64,000 bases of DNA from Chthoniobacteraceae bacterium. GTDB lineage: Bacteria; Verrucomicrobiota; Verrucomicrobiia; Chthoniobacterales; Chthoniobacteraceae. Both the position numbers and the translations under genes were made by a program. Positions within the stretch are counted from its first letter, which is position 1. Every line of letters begins with the position of its first letter. Below the pieces are notes generated by a model. That model searched no databases. It had not been told where the DNA came from and saw only the letters and a list, made by a program, of their open reading frames with translations. The stretch spans positions 62,001 to 126,000 of the forward strand of contig JAQGOL010000009.1 in assembly GCA_028293625.1 (NCBI GenBank), read 5' to 3'. This document shows positions 37,391 to 45,171 of the stretch, in pieces.

Positions 37391-38095
37391 CTAATTAAGG
37401 GGGCGGAGTTTAACGTTGCGGAAAGTGACTTCATCGCCGTGATCCTGAAGCAGGAGGGGCGAGGCGGTTTTCAATCCAAAAGCGGAGACGGCTTTGTATT
37501 TGCTTTTGGCAATAAGCGCTTTGAGTTCATCGCTGCCCATTTCCACGGTCACGCTTTTGGTGCCGTTAACCCATTGCTCGACATGATTGCCTTTCACAAT
37601 GAGGCGGCTTTCGTTCCATTCGCCCACGGGATTGACTTTCTGCGCAGGCGCCGGGGCCACCAGATCGTAAAGGGCGCCGGTGCGATGAAGGGCGCCGCCT
37701 TTGATTCCATCGGGATGATGTTCATCGTCGATGAGCTGGAATTCAAACCCGAGACCCTGGGTCGGATCGGGAAGATTGTATTTCAATCCGCTGTTGCCCA
37801 CGGCGCCAATCTTCCAGTCAAATGTCAGTTCAAAGTTCTCGTAGCGATCCGTGGTGACGATATCACCGCCGCCGCCGGCCTTTTCGTGATGCAATGTGCC
37901 GTCCTTGACCGTCCAGCCTTTGGACGGGAATTCTTTTTTACCGAGCGCGACCCAACCCGTGGTGGTTTTGCCGTCAAAAAGCAGTTTCCAGCCGGCCGCA
38001 CTTTCTTCGGCGCTCAATGTGTTGGGTTCACCTGCGAAAACGGCGCGACTTAAAAAACAGAATGCGACCAGGGAAGGAAAAAACGGTTTGTTCAT
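37391..38095 (-). CDS. DUF1080 (3-keto-disaccharide hydrolase-type) protein, copy 1
   Basis: 234 residues with a signal peptide (end VFAG). The DUF1080 lectin-like beta-sandwich fills the rest: WKLLFDGKTTTGWVALGKK, GDIVTTDRYENFELTFDWKI, GNSGLKYNLPD and NHVEQWVNG are family signatures. DUF1080 domains are now associated with hydrolysis of 3-keto-glycosides. It is the third of three tandem copies in gene order and sits 79 bases before the dehydrogenase gene. Confidence 0.88.
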   Translation of the reverse strand: MNKPFFPSLVAFCFLSRAVFAGEPNTLSAEESAAGWKLLFDGKTTTGWVALGKKEFPSKGWTVKDGTLHHEKAGGGGDIVTTDRYENFELTFDWKIGAVGNSGLKYNLPDPTQGLGFEFQLIDDEHHPDGIKGGALHRTGALYDLVAPAPAQKVNPVGEWNESRLIVKGNHVEQWVNGTKSVTVEMGSDELKALIAKSKYKAVSAFGLKTASPLLLQDHGDEVTFRNVKLRPLN

Positions 38096-38158
38096 GGGGA
38101 TGGAAGGGAGGGAGTGCGGTGAACCGGGGTGTGTGTTGAACAGCCCGTGGCGTGGCGA

Positions 38159-38983
38159 TTATTTAGGCGCAATCTGCCGGATCTTCAGATTGCGAAAAGC
38201 GATATCTTCGCCCTGGTCAAGTAACATCACCGGGGCCTTGAACTTTTTGCCGAATCCCATTGGGAGTTTGGTTTTGCTTTCCGCCATGGCCTTTTGAAGC
38301 GCGGGCGATTCAAGTTCGTATTCAAGAACCTTCGATCCGTTGATCCAGTGTTCGACGTGATTGCCTTGAATCACCAGGCGCCCTTCGTTCCATTTGCCAT
38401 CGTTGAGTTCCTTCTCTTCGCCCGGCGCAAGGATGCCATAAAGCGCGCCGGTGCGTTTGATCGGCCCACCTTTCAGGCCGTCCGGATTCCGCACGTCATC
38501 GATGAGTTGGAACTCGTGCCCGGTCGGTTTTTGTCCCACTGACGCCCGCGGAAGATAAAGAACGCCGCTGTTGCCCGAGACCTCCATTTTCCACTCAAAG
38601 CTAAATTCGAAGTCCGTGTAAGCTTCCGTCGTGATGAGGTCGCCTCCGGTCTGTTTGCCCGATTCTTTCACGCTCTTTGTTAACAAGAGGGCGCCATCCA
38701 CGATTTTCCAGCCGGACTTGAGGAAATCGGTCTTTTGGAGGCCGCGGAAACCGCTGATTGTCGTGCCGTCAAAAAGTGTCTTCCAGGGTCCGGGCGCTGG
38801 CGCAATGGCCGGGGCTGGTGAAATGGCCGGCTTTGCCGGAGTGGGAACGGTTTTTGGAAATAAAACCGGCGGAGGGGGAGGAGGCGGCAATCCGTTTCCG
38901 GAATTCGGGGAGGAATTCTGCGCCTGGATGCGGGCGGTGGAAAAAATCAGAATCGCCGCGGTAATATTACAGAGTCGGGCCAT
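38159..38983 (-). CDS. DUF1080 (3-keto-disaccharide hydrolase-type) protein, copy 2
   Basis: 274 residues. A signal peptide (end IQAQ) is followed by a Pro/Ala-rich linker of about 45 residues containing seven consecutive prolines, then a DUF1080 domain (WKTLFDGTTISGFRGLQ, GGDLITTEAYTDFEFSFEWKM, SGNSGVLY, NHVEHWINGSKV). The linker could hold the domain away from a surface. It is 11 bases after copy 3, so these two are tightly coupled, and 63 bases before copy 1. Confidence 0.88.
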   Translation of the reverse strand: MARLCNITAAILIFSTARIQAQNSSPNSGNGLPPPPPPPVLFPKTVPTPAKPAISPAPAIAPAPGPWKTLFDGTTISGFRGLQKTDFLKSGWKIVDGALLLTKSVKESGKQTGGDLITTEAYTDFEFSFEWKMEVSGNSGVLYLPRASVGQKPTGHEFQLIDDVRNPDGLKGGPIKRTGALYGILAPGEEKELNDGKWNEGRLVIQGNHVEHWINGSKVLEYELESPALQKAMAESKTKLPMGFGKKFKAPVMLLDQGEDIAFRNLKIRQIAPK

Positions 38984-38994
38984 AGGATAAACAG

Positions 38995-39600
38995 TTATTG
39001 GACTAGCGGCTCGCCTTCGATTTCAATCTCTTTGAAATAGACGAGCCCCTCCTGGCCGCCATGGAGTTGCAACGCGATGCGCCCTTGCCTGCGCCCTTTT
39101 TCATCGTCGAGTACCGCGCTGACTTTGCCATTGACTGTGACCGTGACTTTCGTGCCCTTGGCGGAGACGGTCATCTCATTCCATTCCTCTGGTTTAAACC
39201 AGCTTTTGACCTGTTCCGGCGCTGGTTTGATCAACCACGAGCGCCCATTGGTCTCGTATAAGCCGCCCACATCGTTCAACGGATCAATTTCCGCCTGGAA
39301 ACCCGAGACGCCGCTGAAGCCGGTTTCGTCGATCCGAAAATAGAGGCCGCTATTGCCGCTCACCGTTTTGTATTTAAGGCGCACGGTAAAGTCGCCGTAA
39401 ACCGCATCCGTCACCAAGTGCCCAAACCCAGGTTCCGTGCGGGAGTGCCGGCCCTCAATGGTGTCGCCTTCCACTTTCCACTCGCCTTTTCCGATGATAT
39501 GCCAGCCCGTGAGTGTCTTGCCGTCCCAAAGCGGTTTGAACTGTTGGGCGTGCGCGGTTGACGCCAATACAGCGAGAGCAAGAAGGACTTTGGGGAGCAT
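38995..39600 (-). CDS. DUF1080 (3-keto-disaccharide hydrolase-type) protein, copy 3
   Basis: About 201 residues with a signal peptide (MLPKVLLALAVLASTAHA) and a shorter DUF1080 domain (FKPLWDGKTLTGWHIIGKG, GHLVTDAVYGDFTVRLKYK, SGNSGLYFR). The frame is open to an ATG at 39648, but the terminator of the preceding gene ends at about 39656, and the ATG at 39600 gives a compact signal peptide, so 39600 is preferred; this is uncertain. It is first of the three copies in gene order. Confidence 0.85.
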   Translation of the reverse strand: MLPKVLLALAVLASTAHAQQFKPLWDGKTLTGWHIIGKGEWKVEGDTIEGRHSRTEPGFGHLVTDAVYGDFTVRLKYKTVSGNSGLYFRIDETGFSGVSGFQAEIDPLNDVGGLYETNGRSWLIKPAPEQVKSWFKPEEWNEMTVSAKGTKVTVTVNGKVSAVLDDEKGRRQGRIALQLHGGQEGLVYFKEIEIEGEPLVQ

Positions 39601-39655
39601 GCGCCCGGAGAGTAACGCTGCCCCGGCTTTTTTCAACGTTGGAACCATTTACTGG

Positions 39656-39696
39656 AAAAGCAAAAGGGAGCCCCCGGGCCATGGCCGAGGACTCCC
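39656..39696 (-). terminator. Rho-independent terminator between the cytochrome/DUF1553 and DUF1080 genes
   Basis: A stem of about 12 pairs (two G-U) around CCATGGC is followed by TTTTGCTTTT on the minus strand. It lies between the cytochrome/DUF1549/DUF1553 gene and the first DUF1080 gene, so the block has at least two transcripts or a controlled read-through. Confidence 0.75.
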
Positions 39697-39724
39697 AATG
39701 CGGAATCGGTTTGTTGAGGAACGC

Positions 39725-42700
39725 TTAGTTTACATACGCCGCTTCATTCGAGAAGAGGAGTGCTTGCGCGTAGGTTTCCCAAGGCGTTAACGGCTTGCGA
39801 GTGACATAATCGCCTTCATTGCGAATGGATCGCGTGGCATCGGACCGGTTCATCGACATTTTATTGTTCTTCTCGCGTTCGGCAGCGCGCTGGGCTGCCT
39901 TGTCGGTAATCGCTTTGGCCTCCACGAGCATCTTCGGTTCCTCTTTGTTTTCACGTCCGACAAAGGAGTAGCCGAGTTCAAACTCTGAATTCCTCGGATC
40001 CTTCGTATCACCCCTTGGATCACGCTGCAGGATGATCCTGTAGAGTGCCATGATCCGCCAGGCGTTGTTCTTGGCATTGGCCACTTCAGGCCGGGCAAGA
40101 ATACGGCGGGTGATATCGACCGCCATCGGGCTATTCATTAGGAAGAGCGCCTGTTGGGGGACAATCGTCGTGGCGCGTTTGCTATTGGGCATGTCCGGAT
40201 TGCTGAAGTCAAAGTGCGACATGAGTTCCGGCACATTTCCACGATCGATGTAACCATAAACGCTGCGCCGGAAGCTGTAAGGCTCGTCGGCAAGATTGAC
40301 CGGCTGCCCGCCAACCGTGCGATCGAGCTGTCCGCTGAAAACCAGGAGCGAATCGCGCACCGCTTCAAACTCAAGACGGCGCACATTGGCCCGCCAGAGC
40401 AGACGATTAAACGGATCGATCTCCTCGTGTTTCTTAATCGTGAAGCTGCTCTCCTGATAAACTTTGGAAAGCATGATGAGCTTATGCAGCTTCTTGATCG
40501 ACCAGTTCTGATCCATCAAATACGAGCTCAGGTAATCGATGAGTTCGGGATGGCTTGGTGCCTCGCTTTGCGTGCCCAGATCGTCCGGCGTGCGCACAAA
40601 TCCTTCCCCGAAATGGTGCAGCCAGACGCGGTTGACAATGACTCGCGCGGTAAGCGGGTTGTTTTTATTGGCAATCGCCTGCGCCAGTTCAAGCCGCCCA
40701 CTGCCTTGTTTGAAAGGCGTTGGTTTGCCGCCGGAGAGCACTTCCAGGAAACGGCGGGGAACGATGTCGCCGCGTGAACCGGCTTCACCGCGGATAAACA
40801 CCGGCGAATCCATCGGTTGCCGCGAATCTTCAACCACCATGGCGCGGGTATCAGCGCCGGGATCTGTCAGAAAGGTTTCGTTAATCCGGGCGAAAACAAA
40901 TTTGGCCTGCCCACGAATCTGCAAAGGCCAGCCGTTGCTCTCTTTGATGATTGTGTCGCTGTTGAGGGTCGACGCGAGGCTTACCCGGAAAGGAACCTGG
41001 AGGAGTTCCATCAGAGCCGGTTCAAACCCGGTCACTTTATCCGTTGGAGCCTTGGCCGCGGCATTGGCCTGAATGAATTCCTTCCCTTTGCCATCAACGC
41101 TGGCAAAAAGCTTGCCGTAAACGGCGGCCACGTCGTCGAAACTCTTCGGCTCGGTCCCGTAGAATGCAGCGGCTACGAGCGGATTGATCTTCTTGTCCTT
41201 GTTTTCGACAATCGCCGCCGTGGTCGCTTTCCAATTATCGCCGGCTTCAGAGTAAAGTTTGATCGGCAAAAAGATGGAGTCGTTTGCACGCACACGGCCT
41301 TCCATGAACTGCGAAAGTGGCGCTGCCAGATTTTCCGAGGTGCGCAGCGCAATGGCGCGCTTTTGATTTTCTTCGGAGTTATTGCCGCGCCCGAGATAAC
41401 CAACCGTGATGTAGGCAGTCGCTTTCTGACGGAAAAGCCGGTTGTTGTCGTCTACAACACTATAATAGGCGTCGCGATTTTCCTGCTCAAGAGCGGCGAT
41501 CTTTTTCTTAAATTCCTCGTGCTGCTTTTTGTCGCCCACGCCCGTGATGATTGGCTTTTCCTTCGGCTCAACCGTTGAGGCGAAGATGCCGTGGAGCGCG
41601 TAATAATCCTTGGTCGGGATCGGATCGAACATGTGATCGTGGCAGCGGGCGCAGACCACGGTCATGCCGAGGAACCCTTTGCTCACCACATCGATACGAT
41701 CATTGATAATGTCGTTTGCGCCGCCCAGGCGGCTGCCGACGGTCAAAAATCCGAGTGCGGCAAGGTCGCGCGGATCTTTTAAATCCGTGAGTTTGTCGGC
41801 GGCAAGCTGCTCAACGATGAACCGGTTATAAGGTTTATCTTCGTTAAACGCACGCACTACATAGTCGCGATAAGTCCATGCGTAAGGGAAACGGTAATCC
41901 TGGTTGTTGTTATTTTGCCGGTCGCCCGTGGTGTCCGCATACCGGGCCGAGTCGAGCCAGAAGCGGCCCCAGCGTTCCCCATAGTGCGGCGAAGCGAGCA
42001 AACGATCGATCACCTTGCTGTAAGCATCGGGGGATTCATCTACCGTAAAAGCGTTAAATTCCTCAAGTGTTGGCGGCAGACCCGTCAAGTCGTATGTGGC
42101 ACGCCGCAACAAGGTTGCCTTGTCCGCTCCGGGCGAGGGGACCATTCCTTTTTGTTCGAGTTTTTGAAGGATAAAAGCGTCCACCGGTGTGGAAGGCCAA
42201 GTCCGGTTTTGAACCACAGGCACCGCGGGCCGGGTGACTGGTTGATAGGCCCAATGGTGGCGCGCCTTATCAGTCAGACCGCTTAGTTTCCCCCCTTTGG
42301 CAGGCGCGGAGCGCGGGTCCGGGGCGCCCATTTTCACCCAGGTCGTCAGATCGGCAATCTGCGCGTCGGAGAGCTTTTCTCCCTTGGGCGGCATCTGGAG
42401 ATCTTTATCCTTATAATTGACCGCGGTAATCAGGAGGCTGTTGGCCGGATCCCCTGGCTTGACGGCCGCGCCGTTTTCGCCGCCTTTGAGAGTCACCTCG
42501 CGGTTGTCAAGAAGGAGGCCGCCCTTCGATTTGCCCGACTCCGTGCTATGGCATTTGTAACAGCTCTCAGCCAAAATCGGCCGGATCTTTTTCTCAAAAA
42601 ACTCGACCTGTTCTTTTGGCAGGGCGGCCTGGCCTGCGGCCATACCCATCATGCTCATTGAAGCATCCTCCGTCGGAGGAGCCTCCTTGGCCGGGGCAGC

Positions 42701-42811
42701 CGGAGCGACCACCGGCGTGGGCTTGACTGTCGAAATTGCCGCCGGCGGCCCGACGGCGTGGACCGCGGCCGCGGTGATCATTCCAGTGAGAACGAAGAGA
42801 TGAGTGCGCAT
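39725..42811 (-). CDS. Planctomycete cytochrome C / DUF1549 / DUF1553 protein
   Basis: About 1028 residues with a signal peptide. An N-terminal planctomycete-type cytochrome domain has the haem motif CYKCH near residue 84 and the GGLLLDNREVTLKGGENG and LQMPPKGEKLSD motifs. DUF1549 follows (about 200-420, HWAYQPVTRPAVP, DLTGLPPTLEEF, YGERWGRFWLDSARYADT). DUF1553 is at the C-terminal third (about 720-990, LTARVIVNRVWLHHFGEG). This domain set is restricted to the PVC group and relatives. Its role is unresolved; it is thought to be a periplasmic redox protein used with DUF1501 proteins. The ATG at 42811 gives a good signal peptide. Confidence 0.9.
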   Translation of the reverse strand: MRTHLFVLTGMITAAAVHAVGPPAAISTVKPTPVVAPAAPAKEAPPTEDASMSMMGMAAGQAALPKEQVEFFEKKIRPILAESCYKCHSTESGKSKGGLLLDNREVTLKGGENGAAVKPGDPANSLLITAVNYKDKDLQMPPKGEKLSDAQIADLTTWVKMGAPDPRSAPAKGGKLSGLTDKARHHWAYQPVTRPAVPVVQNRTWPSTPVDAFILQKLEQKGMVPSPGADKATLLRRATYDLTGLPPTLEEFNAFTVDESPDAYSKVIDRLLASPHYGERWGRFWLDSARYADTTGDRQNNNNQDYRFPYAWTYRDYVVRAFNEDKPYNRFIVEQLAADKLTDLKDPRDLAALGFLTVGSRLGGANDIINDRIDVVSKGFLGMTVVCARCHDHMFDPIPTKDYYALHGIFASTVEPKEKPIITGVGDKKQHEEFKKKIAALEQENRDAYYSVVDDNNRLFRQKATAYITVGYLGRGNNSEENQKRAIALRTSENLAAPLSQFMEGRVRANDSIFLPIKLYSEAGDNWKATTAAIVENKDKKINPLVAAAFYGTEPKSFDDVAAVYGKLFASVDGKGKEFIQANAAAKAPTDKVTGFEPALMELLQVPFRVSLASTLNSDTIIKESNGWPLQIRGQAKFVFARINETFLTDPGADTRAMVVEDSRQPMDSPVFIRGEAGSRGDIVPRRFLEVLSGGKPTPFKQGSGRLELAQAIANKNNPLTARVIVNRVWLHHFGEGFVRTPDDLGTQSEAPSHPELIDYLSSYLMDQNWSIKKLHKLIMLSKVYQESSFTIKKHEEIDPFNRLLWRANVRRLEFEAVRDSLLVFSGQLDRTVGGQPVNLADEPYSFRRSVYGYIDRGNVPELMSHFDFSNPDMPNSKRATTIVPQQALFLMNSPMAVDITRRILARPEVANAKNNAWRIMALYRIILQRDPRGDTKDPRNSEFELGYSFVGRENKEEPKMLVEAKAITDKAAQRAAEREKNNKMSMNRSDATRSIRNEGDYVTRKPLTPWETYAQALLFSNEAAYVN

Positions 42812-42947
42812 ACTGGGAGTTGTAAAGAAATTCGAGGGGGAACTCTGGAGAAGAACGCTGGGGGAAAATTCGAGGCAGTTCTGGAGGAGCGCCGCGAAGA
42901 ACTCTAAAGGGGGAAACGTGAAACCGACAATGAAAAGACCCTTGGAA

Positions 42948-43012
42948 TCGTGCCCGGGAATTCCGGGCACGACCCAAAGGTGGAATGCTTTTTAAGAAAC
43001 CGCAGGCATTCC
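42948..43012 (-). terminator. Two intercistronic hairpins after the DUF1501 gene
   Basis: Immediately after the DUF1501 stop a seven-pair repeat (GGAATGC/GCATTCC) spans 42982-43012. A ten-pair hairpin (TCGTGCCCGG/CCGGGCACGA, five-base loop) lies at 42948-42972. A TTTT run follows only after nine bases, so termination or mRNA processing are both possible. Confidence 0.4.
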
Positions 43013-44446
43013 TTAGGCGATGATATCTTTGACTACTTTGCCGAAGTTATCGGTAAGCCGGAAATCGCGGCCGTTGTAACGGTAGGTCAGTTTTTCGTGA
43101 TCAAATCCCATGAGCGCCAGGATGGTCGCATGGAGATCGTGGATATGGACCTTGTTCTCTGCGGCGCGCGCGCCGAATTCATCGGTGGAACCGTAAGCGG
43201 TGCCGCCTTTGATTCCGCCGCCGGCCATCCAGGAGACCATGGCGCGGCCATTGTGATCCCGGCCCGGAGTGGCATTGCCATTGCGATCGCGTGTCACAGT
43301 GCGGCCGAACTCGCCGCCCCAGATAATGAGCGTGCTGTCGAGCAGTCCGCGTTGTTTAAGATCCTTGATCAGCGCGGCGGCAGGCCCGTCAATTTCACCG
43401 GCTTTCCCGGCCAGCGCGGTTTCAAGTCCGCCGTGGTGATCCCATCCACCGGCTTCCACCTGCACAAAACGGACGCCGCGCTCCACCAGGCGGCGGGCGA
43501 CGAGCAGTTTGGCGCCCATCTCGGTTTTGCCGTAAAGTTCGCGAACCGACTCGGGTTCCTTGGTGATGTCGAAAGCGTCGGTCGCCTCGGTCTGCATCTT
43601 GAACGCCATTTCAAAGGCTTCAACACGCGCTTCAAGCTGCGCATCTTTTTGGAGCGCCTTGGCGTGCATGTCGTTAAGCGTATGCACCAGGTCAAGCTGG
43701 CGGCGCTGACGATCCATCGGCGTGAACTGATTGCGGATGTTCAGGATGACGTCATCGAGATTCATGCGGGTCGAGTAGTTCACGTTGCAACCCTGGTAAA
43801 AACCGGGCAGGAACGAGGACTGCCGCCATTCGGGGGCGCCGCCAATGGTGATGAACCCAGGCATATTCTGGTTCTCAGTGCCGAGGCCGTAAACAACCCA
43901 CGAACCCATCGAAGGCTTCGGAAGCTGAAGCGAACCGGTGTTCATGAAACGTTGCGCCACGTCATGCGCCGGGATGTCGGTCCAGAGGGAGCGAATGATC
44001 GCCATATCGTCGATGCACTCGCCCAGCTTTGGGAAGACCGAGCTGACTTCAATGCCGGACTGACCCGATTTGGTGAACTTGAAAGGCGAGGCATACGCCA
44101 GGCCGTCATGTCCCGGAATGCTTTTATCGTTGAATTTGGTCAACTCTGTTTTCGGATCCCAGGTATCGACCTGCGAAGGGCCGCCGGAAGCAAAAATGTG
44201 GATGACCGATTTGGCCTTCGCTTTGAAATGAGGTTGCTTCGGCACGAGCGGGGAGAGGCTCGCAGCGGCTCCGCCGGCCGGAGCTGCCATCGCGTCGTAC
44301 GGGTTGAGTCCAAAAACCGAGGCCAGGCTCAACGCGCCAAAGCCCATGCCGGTGCGCACGAGGAACTCGCGCTTGGTGAAGATCATATCTTCGGCCGAGG
44401 CAGTGTGTTCACGCAAATATTTGTCTGAGGGATTTTCTGGAATCAT
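43013..44446 (-). CDS. DUF1501 family secreted protein
   Basis: 477 residues of the sulfatase-like DUF1501 family, found mainly in PVC bacteria. The N-terminus has a Tat-like signal with KREF rather than the usual SRRxF, then a hydrophobic stretch (about 32-45). Body motifs include SVIHIFASGGPSQVDTWDPK, GHDGLAYASPF, VEAGGWDHHGG and IWGGEFGRT. DUF1501 genes nearly always accompany DUF1549/DUF1553 genes, as here. Role not known. It heads the PVC block and is divergent from an ECF sigma gene, with a 184-base gap between them. Confidence 0.9.
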   Translation of the reverse strand: MIPENPSDKYLREHTASAEDMIFTKREFLVRTGMGFGALSLASVFGLNPYDAMAAPAGGAAASLSPLVPKQPHFKAKAKSVIHIFASGGPSQVDTWDPKTELTKFNDKSIPGHDGLAYASPFKFTKSGQSGIEVSSVFPKLGECIDDMAIIRSLWTDIPAHDVAQRFMNTGSLQLPKPSMGSWVVYGLGTENQNMPGFITIGGAPEWRQSSFLPGFYQGCNVNYSTRMNLDDVILNIRNQFTPMDRQRRQLDLVHTLNDMHAKALQKDAQLEARVEAFEMAFKMQTEATDAFDITKEPESVRELYGKTEMGAKLLVARRLVERGVRFVQVEAGGWDHHGGLETALAGKAGEIDGPAAALIKDLKQRGLLDSTLIIWGGEFGRTVTRDRNGNATPGRDHNGRAMVSWMAGGGIKGGTAYGSTDEFGARAAENKVHIHDLHATILALMGFDHEKLTYRYNGRDFRLTDNFGKVVKDIIA

Positions 44447-44630
44447 AGGTACGGCGGTGCTGGGTTGTGGAACGGAATGGCTGGGGAGTTATACCGAATT
44501 ACCGCTTCATCGATTCGGAAGGCGGAAACTTAGCAAAGAGAAGCAGAATTTCTTAACGAGGAAAAGACGATCGCCTTTTTTCATTCAAATCTCCCTGCTA
44601 AGTATTGCCCGTTTCGTTAGATCCCTTTCC

Positions 44631-45164
44631 ATGTCCACCCCGTGCCCGCCCGAACAGATCGCCCTCGTACAAGGGCTTTTCGTGCAGCACCTTCCAGCCC
44701 TGCGGGGGTTTTTACTCTCGCTGGTGAGCGATTTCAGCCTGGTGGATGATGTCGTGCAGGAGACTTTTTTAACCGTCAATTCCAAGGCGGGCGAATTTGA
44801 ACGCGGCACCAATTTTCGCGCATGGGCGTGGACGATCGCCCGGTATAAAGCGTTGCAGACTCTTCAGAAAGCGGTGCCGGTTCCACAGCGGTTTGCTCCG
44901 GAAGTCATCGAAGCGCTTTGCGCGCATGAATCCGCGGAGCAATGGCATTCCGAAGCGCAGCTCCGCTTTCTTGCCGCGTGCATTCAGACATTGGCTCCGA
45001 AGGCGCGCGAAGTGGTGGAACTTCGTTATCAACAGGCTCATCGGCCGCCGGAAATCGCACGCCGAATGGGCTGGTCGGTTGATGCAGTGCATGTCGCCCT
45101 TTCCCGTGCCCGTGTTTTTTTACGCGACTGCGTTTCGCAGCGCATGAGCGTGGAGAACGCATAG
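44631..45164 (+). CDS. ECF sigma-70 factor (PVC-type)
   Basis: About 177 residues. Sigma region 2 (about 12-80) includes SLVDDVVQETFL and NFRAWAWTIARYKA, which bind the -10 element and core polymerase. Region 4 (about 115-170) has a helix-turn-helix with PPEIARRMGWSVDAVHVALSRARVFL for -35 recognition. The ATG at 44631 fits the family; the upstream extension overlaps the divergent gene and is rejected. The FecR-LamG gene follows after seven bases and may encode its anti-sigma factor. Target genes unknown, but the divergent PVC block is a candidate. Confidence 0.9.
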   Translation: MSTPCPPEQIALVQGLFVQHLPALRGFLLSLVSDFSLVDDVVQETFLTVNSKAGEFERGTNFRAWAWTIARYKALQTLQKAVPVPQRFAPEVIEALCAHESAEQWHSEAQLRFLAACIQTLAPKAREVVELRYQQAHRPPEIARRMGWSVDAVHVALSRARVFLRDCVSQRMSVENA

Positions 45165-45171
45165 AACTGTC

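Noticed and set aside
42950-44428. 492-codon open frame on the plus strand
   Set aside because: Antisense to the DUF1501 gene, which has clear family motifs; the plus frame has none.
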